A stretch of 64,000 bases of DNA from Rhizobiales bacterium 32-66-11 (GTDB lineage: Bacteria > Pseudomonadota > Alphaproteobacteria > Rhizobiales > Xanthobacteraceae), in contig NCEH01000005.1 in the NCBI GenBank assembly GCA_002304505.1, forward strand, positions 1 through 64,000, in the 5' to 3' direction. The notes below the pieces were generated by a model, which saw only the letters and a list, made by a program, of their open reading frames with translations, had not been told where the DNA came from and did no database searches. The stretch's first letter is position 1, and the number at the start of each line of letters is the position of its first letter. Positions 63,810 through 64,000 of the stretch are shown piece by piece. The translations under genes and the position numbers were made by a program.

Positions 63810-64000
63810 ATGTTGACCGATGCAGAACTTAAGTGTCTGAAACCATAAGCCAAAATGTACAAGGTATCCGATCGTGACGGCATGTATGTGCGCGTCGCGC
63901 CGTCGGGTGCCATCTCGTTCAGGCTCGACTATCGGCTGAACGGCAGGCGGGTCCCCTGCCATCGAGAAGCAGCGGGAGAAGCGCCGGATCAAGGAAGCGA
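63810..64000 (+). pseudogene. P4-type integrase N-terminus, inactivated
   Basis: ATG 63810, after CGAGGAGACCC, begins MLTDAELKCLKP, then a TAA stop at codon 13, then in frame KMYKVSDRDGMYVRV and ISFRLDYRLNGRRV. This is the arm-type DNA-binding domain (DUF4102) of P4-like tyrosine recombinases. After RRV the frame shifts and continues as PAIEKQREKRRIKEA, which in intact relatives lies some 30 residues further on, so an internal deletion of uncertain size is also present. The rest of the gene, if any, lies past the window edge. Confidence 0.78.

Noticed and set aside
1..64000. CRISPR arrays, rRNA genes, intact transposases
   Set aside because: No regularly spaced repeats, rRNA motifs or DDE-transposase frames were visible.

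Overview
The window is high-GC DNA from an alphaproteobacterium, probably a Hyphomicrobiales (Rhizobiales) member near Xanthobacter, Azorhizobium or Ancylobacter. This rests on gene content and order only: tRNA-Gly(UCC)/tRNA-Tyr/rlmB, an Fe-S scaffold/folE/hisI/patatin/CBS block, a transglutaminase-like cysteine peptidase of the alphaproteobacterial kind, and a rhizobial-type intergenic palindrome. The species cannot be fixed without a database.

Layout. 1-4.8 kb: core genes (two tRNAs, a ModA-like binding protein, rlmB, an MHS-family transporter, tRNA-Thr). 4.8-17.4 kb: accessory genes made of regulator/enzyme pairs: an XRE-MmyB regulator divergent from an atypical SDR, an integrase-like relic, a lactonase/MFS/Ldh2 operon divergent from a LysR gene, a DHA2 exporter, and a LysR gene divergent from an NmrA/aldo-keto reductase pair. 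17.6-28 kb: a seven-gene minus-strand operon (enolase-superfamily enzyme, TRAP DctP-Q-M, HyuA, HyuB, GGT-like amidohydrolase) divergent from an XRE-cupin regulator, with overlapping dyads between them. This is the best candidate for an undescribed catabolic system. 28-32 kb: a paoABC-type periplasmic molybdenum aldehyde oxidoreductase.

32-41 kb: envelope and housekeeping functions: L,D-transpeptidase, orphan amino-acid binding protein, NAD kinase, an AlgI/AlgJ-type polysaccharide O-acetylation pair, a rhamnan-synthesis-F-like protein, a nitroreductase, and a secreted protein built of three repeats. 41-47 kb: two tandem paralogous autotransporters with HAF-like repeat passengers. One is intact; the other is split over three reading frames. 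47-60.7 kb: thrS, a secreted lipase-like hydrolase, yidD, an Fe-S scaffold protein, folE, hisI, a patatin, a CBS protein, a broken rhomboid gene, a cysteine peptidase, a gamma-carbonic anhydrase, an iron-permease-family protein, a MAPEG protein, an MTA/SAH nucleosidase and an rsmB-type methyltransferase. 60.9-64 kb: an AT-rich orphan ORF, a small membrane protein, guaA, and a decayed P4-type integrase beyond the guaA 3' end, which is a known genomic-island integration site.

The accessory material lies in 4.8-17.4, 17.6-32, 41-47 and 60.9-64 kb. Three genes are broken with good support (autotransporter copy, rhomboid, integrase). Two further fragments are tentative (7.2 kb and 12.6 kb). I saw no CRISPR array, rRNA operon or intact insertion sequence.
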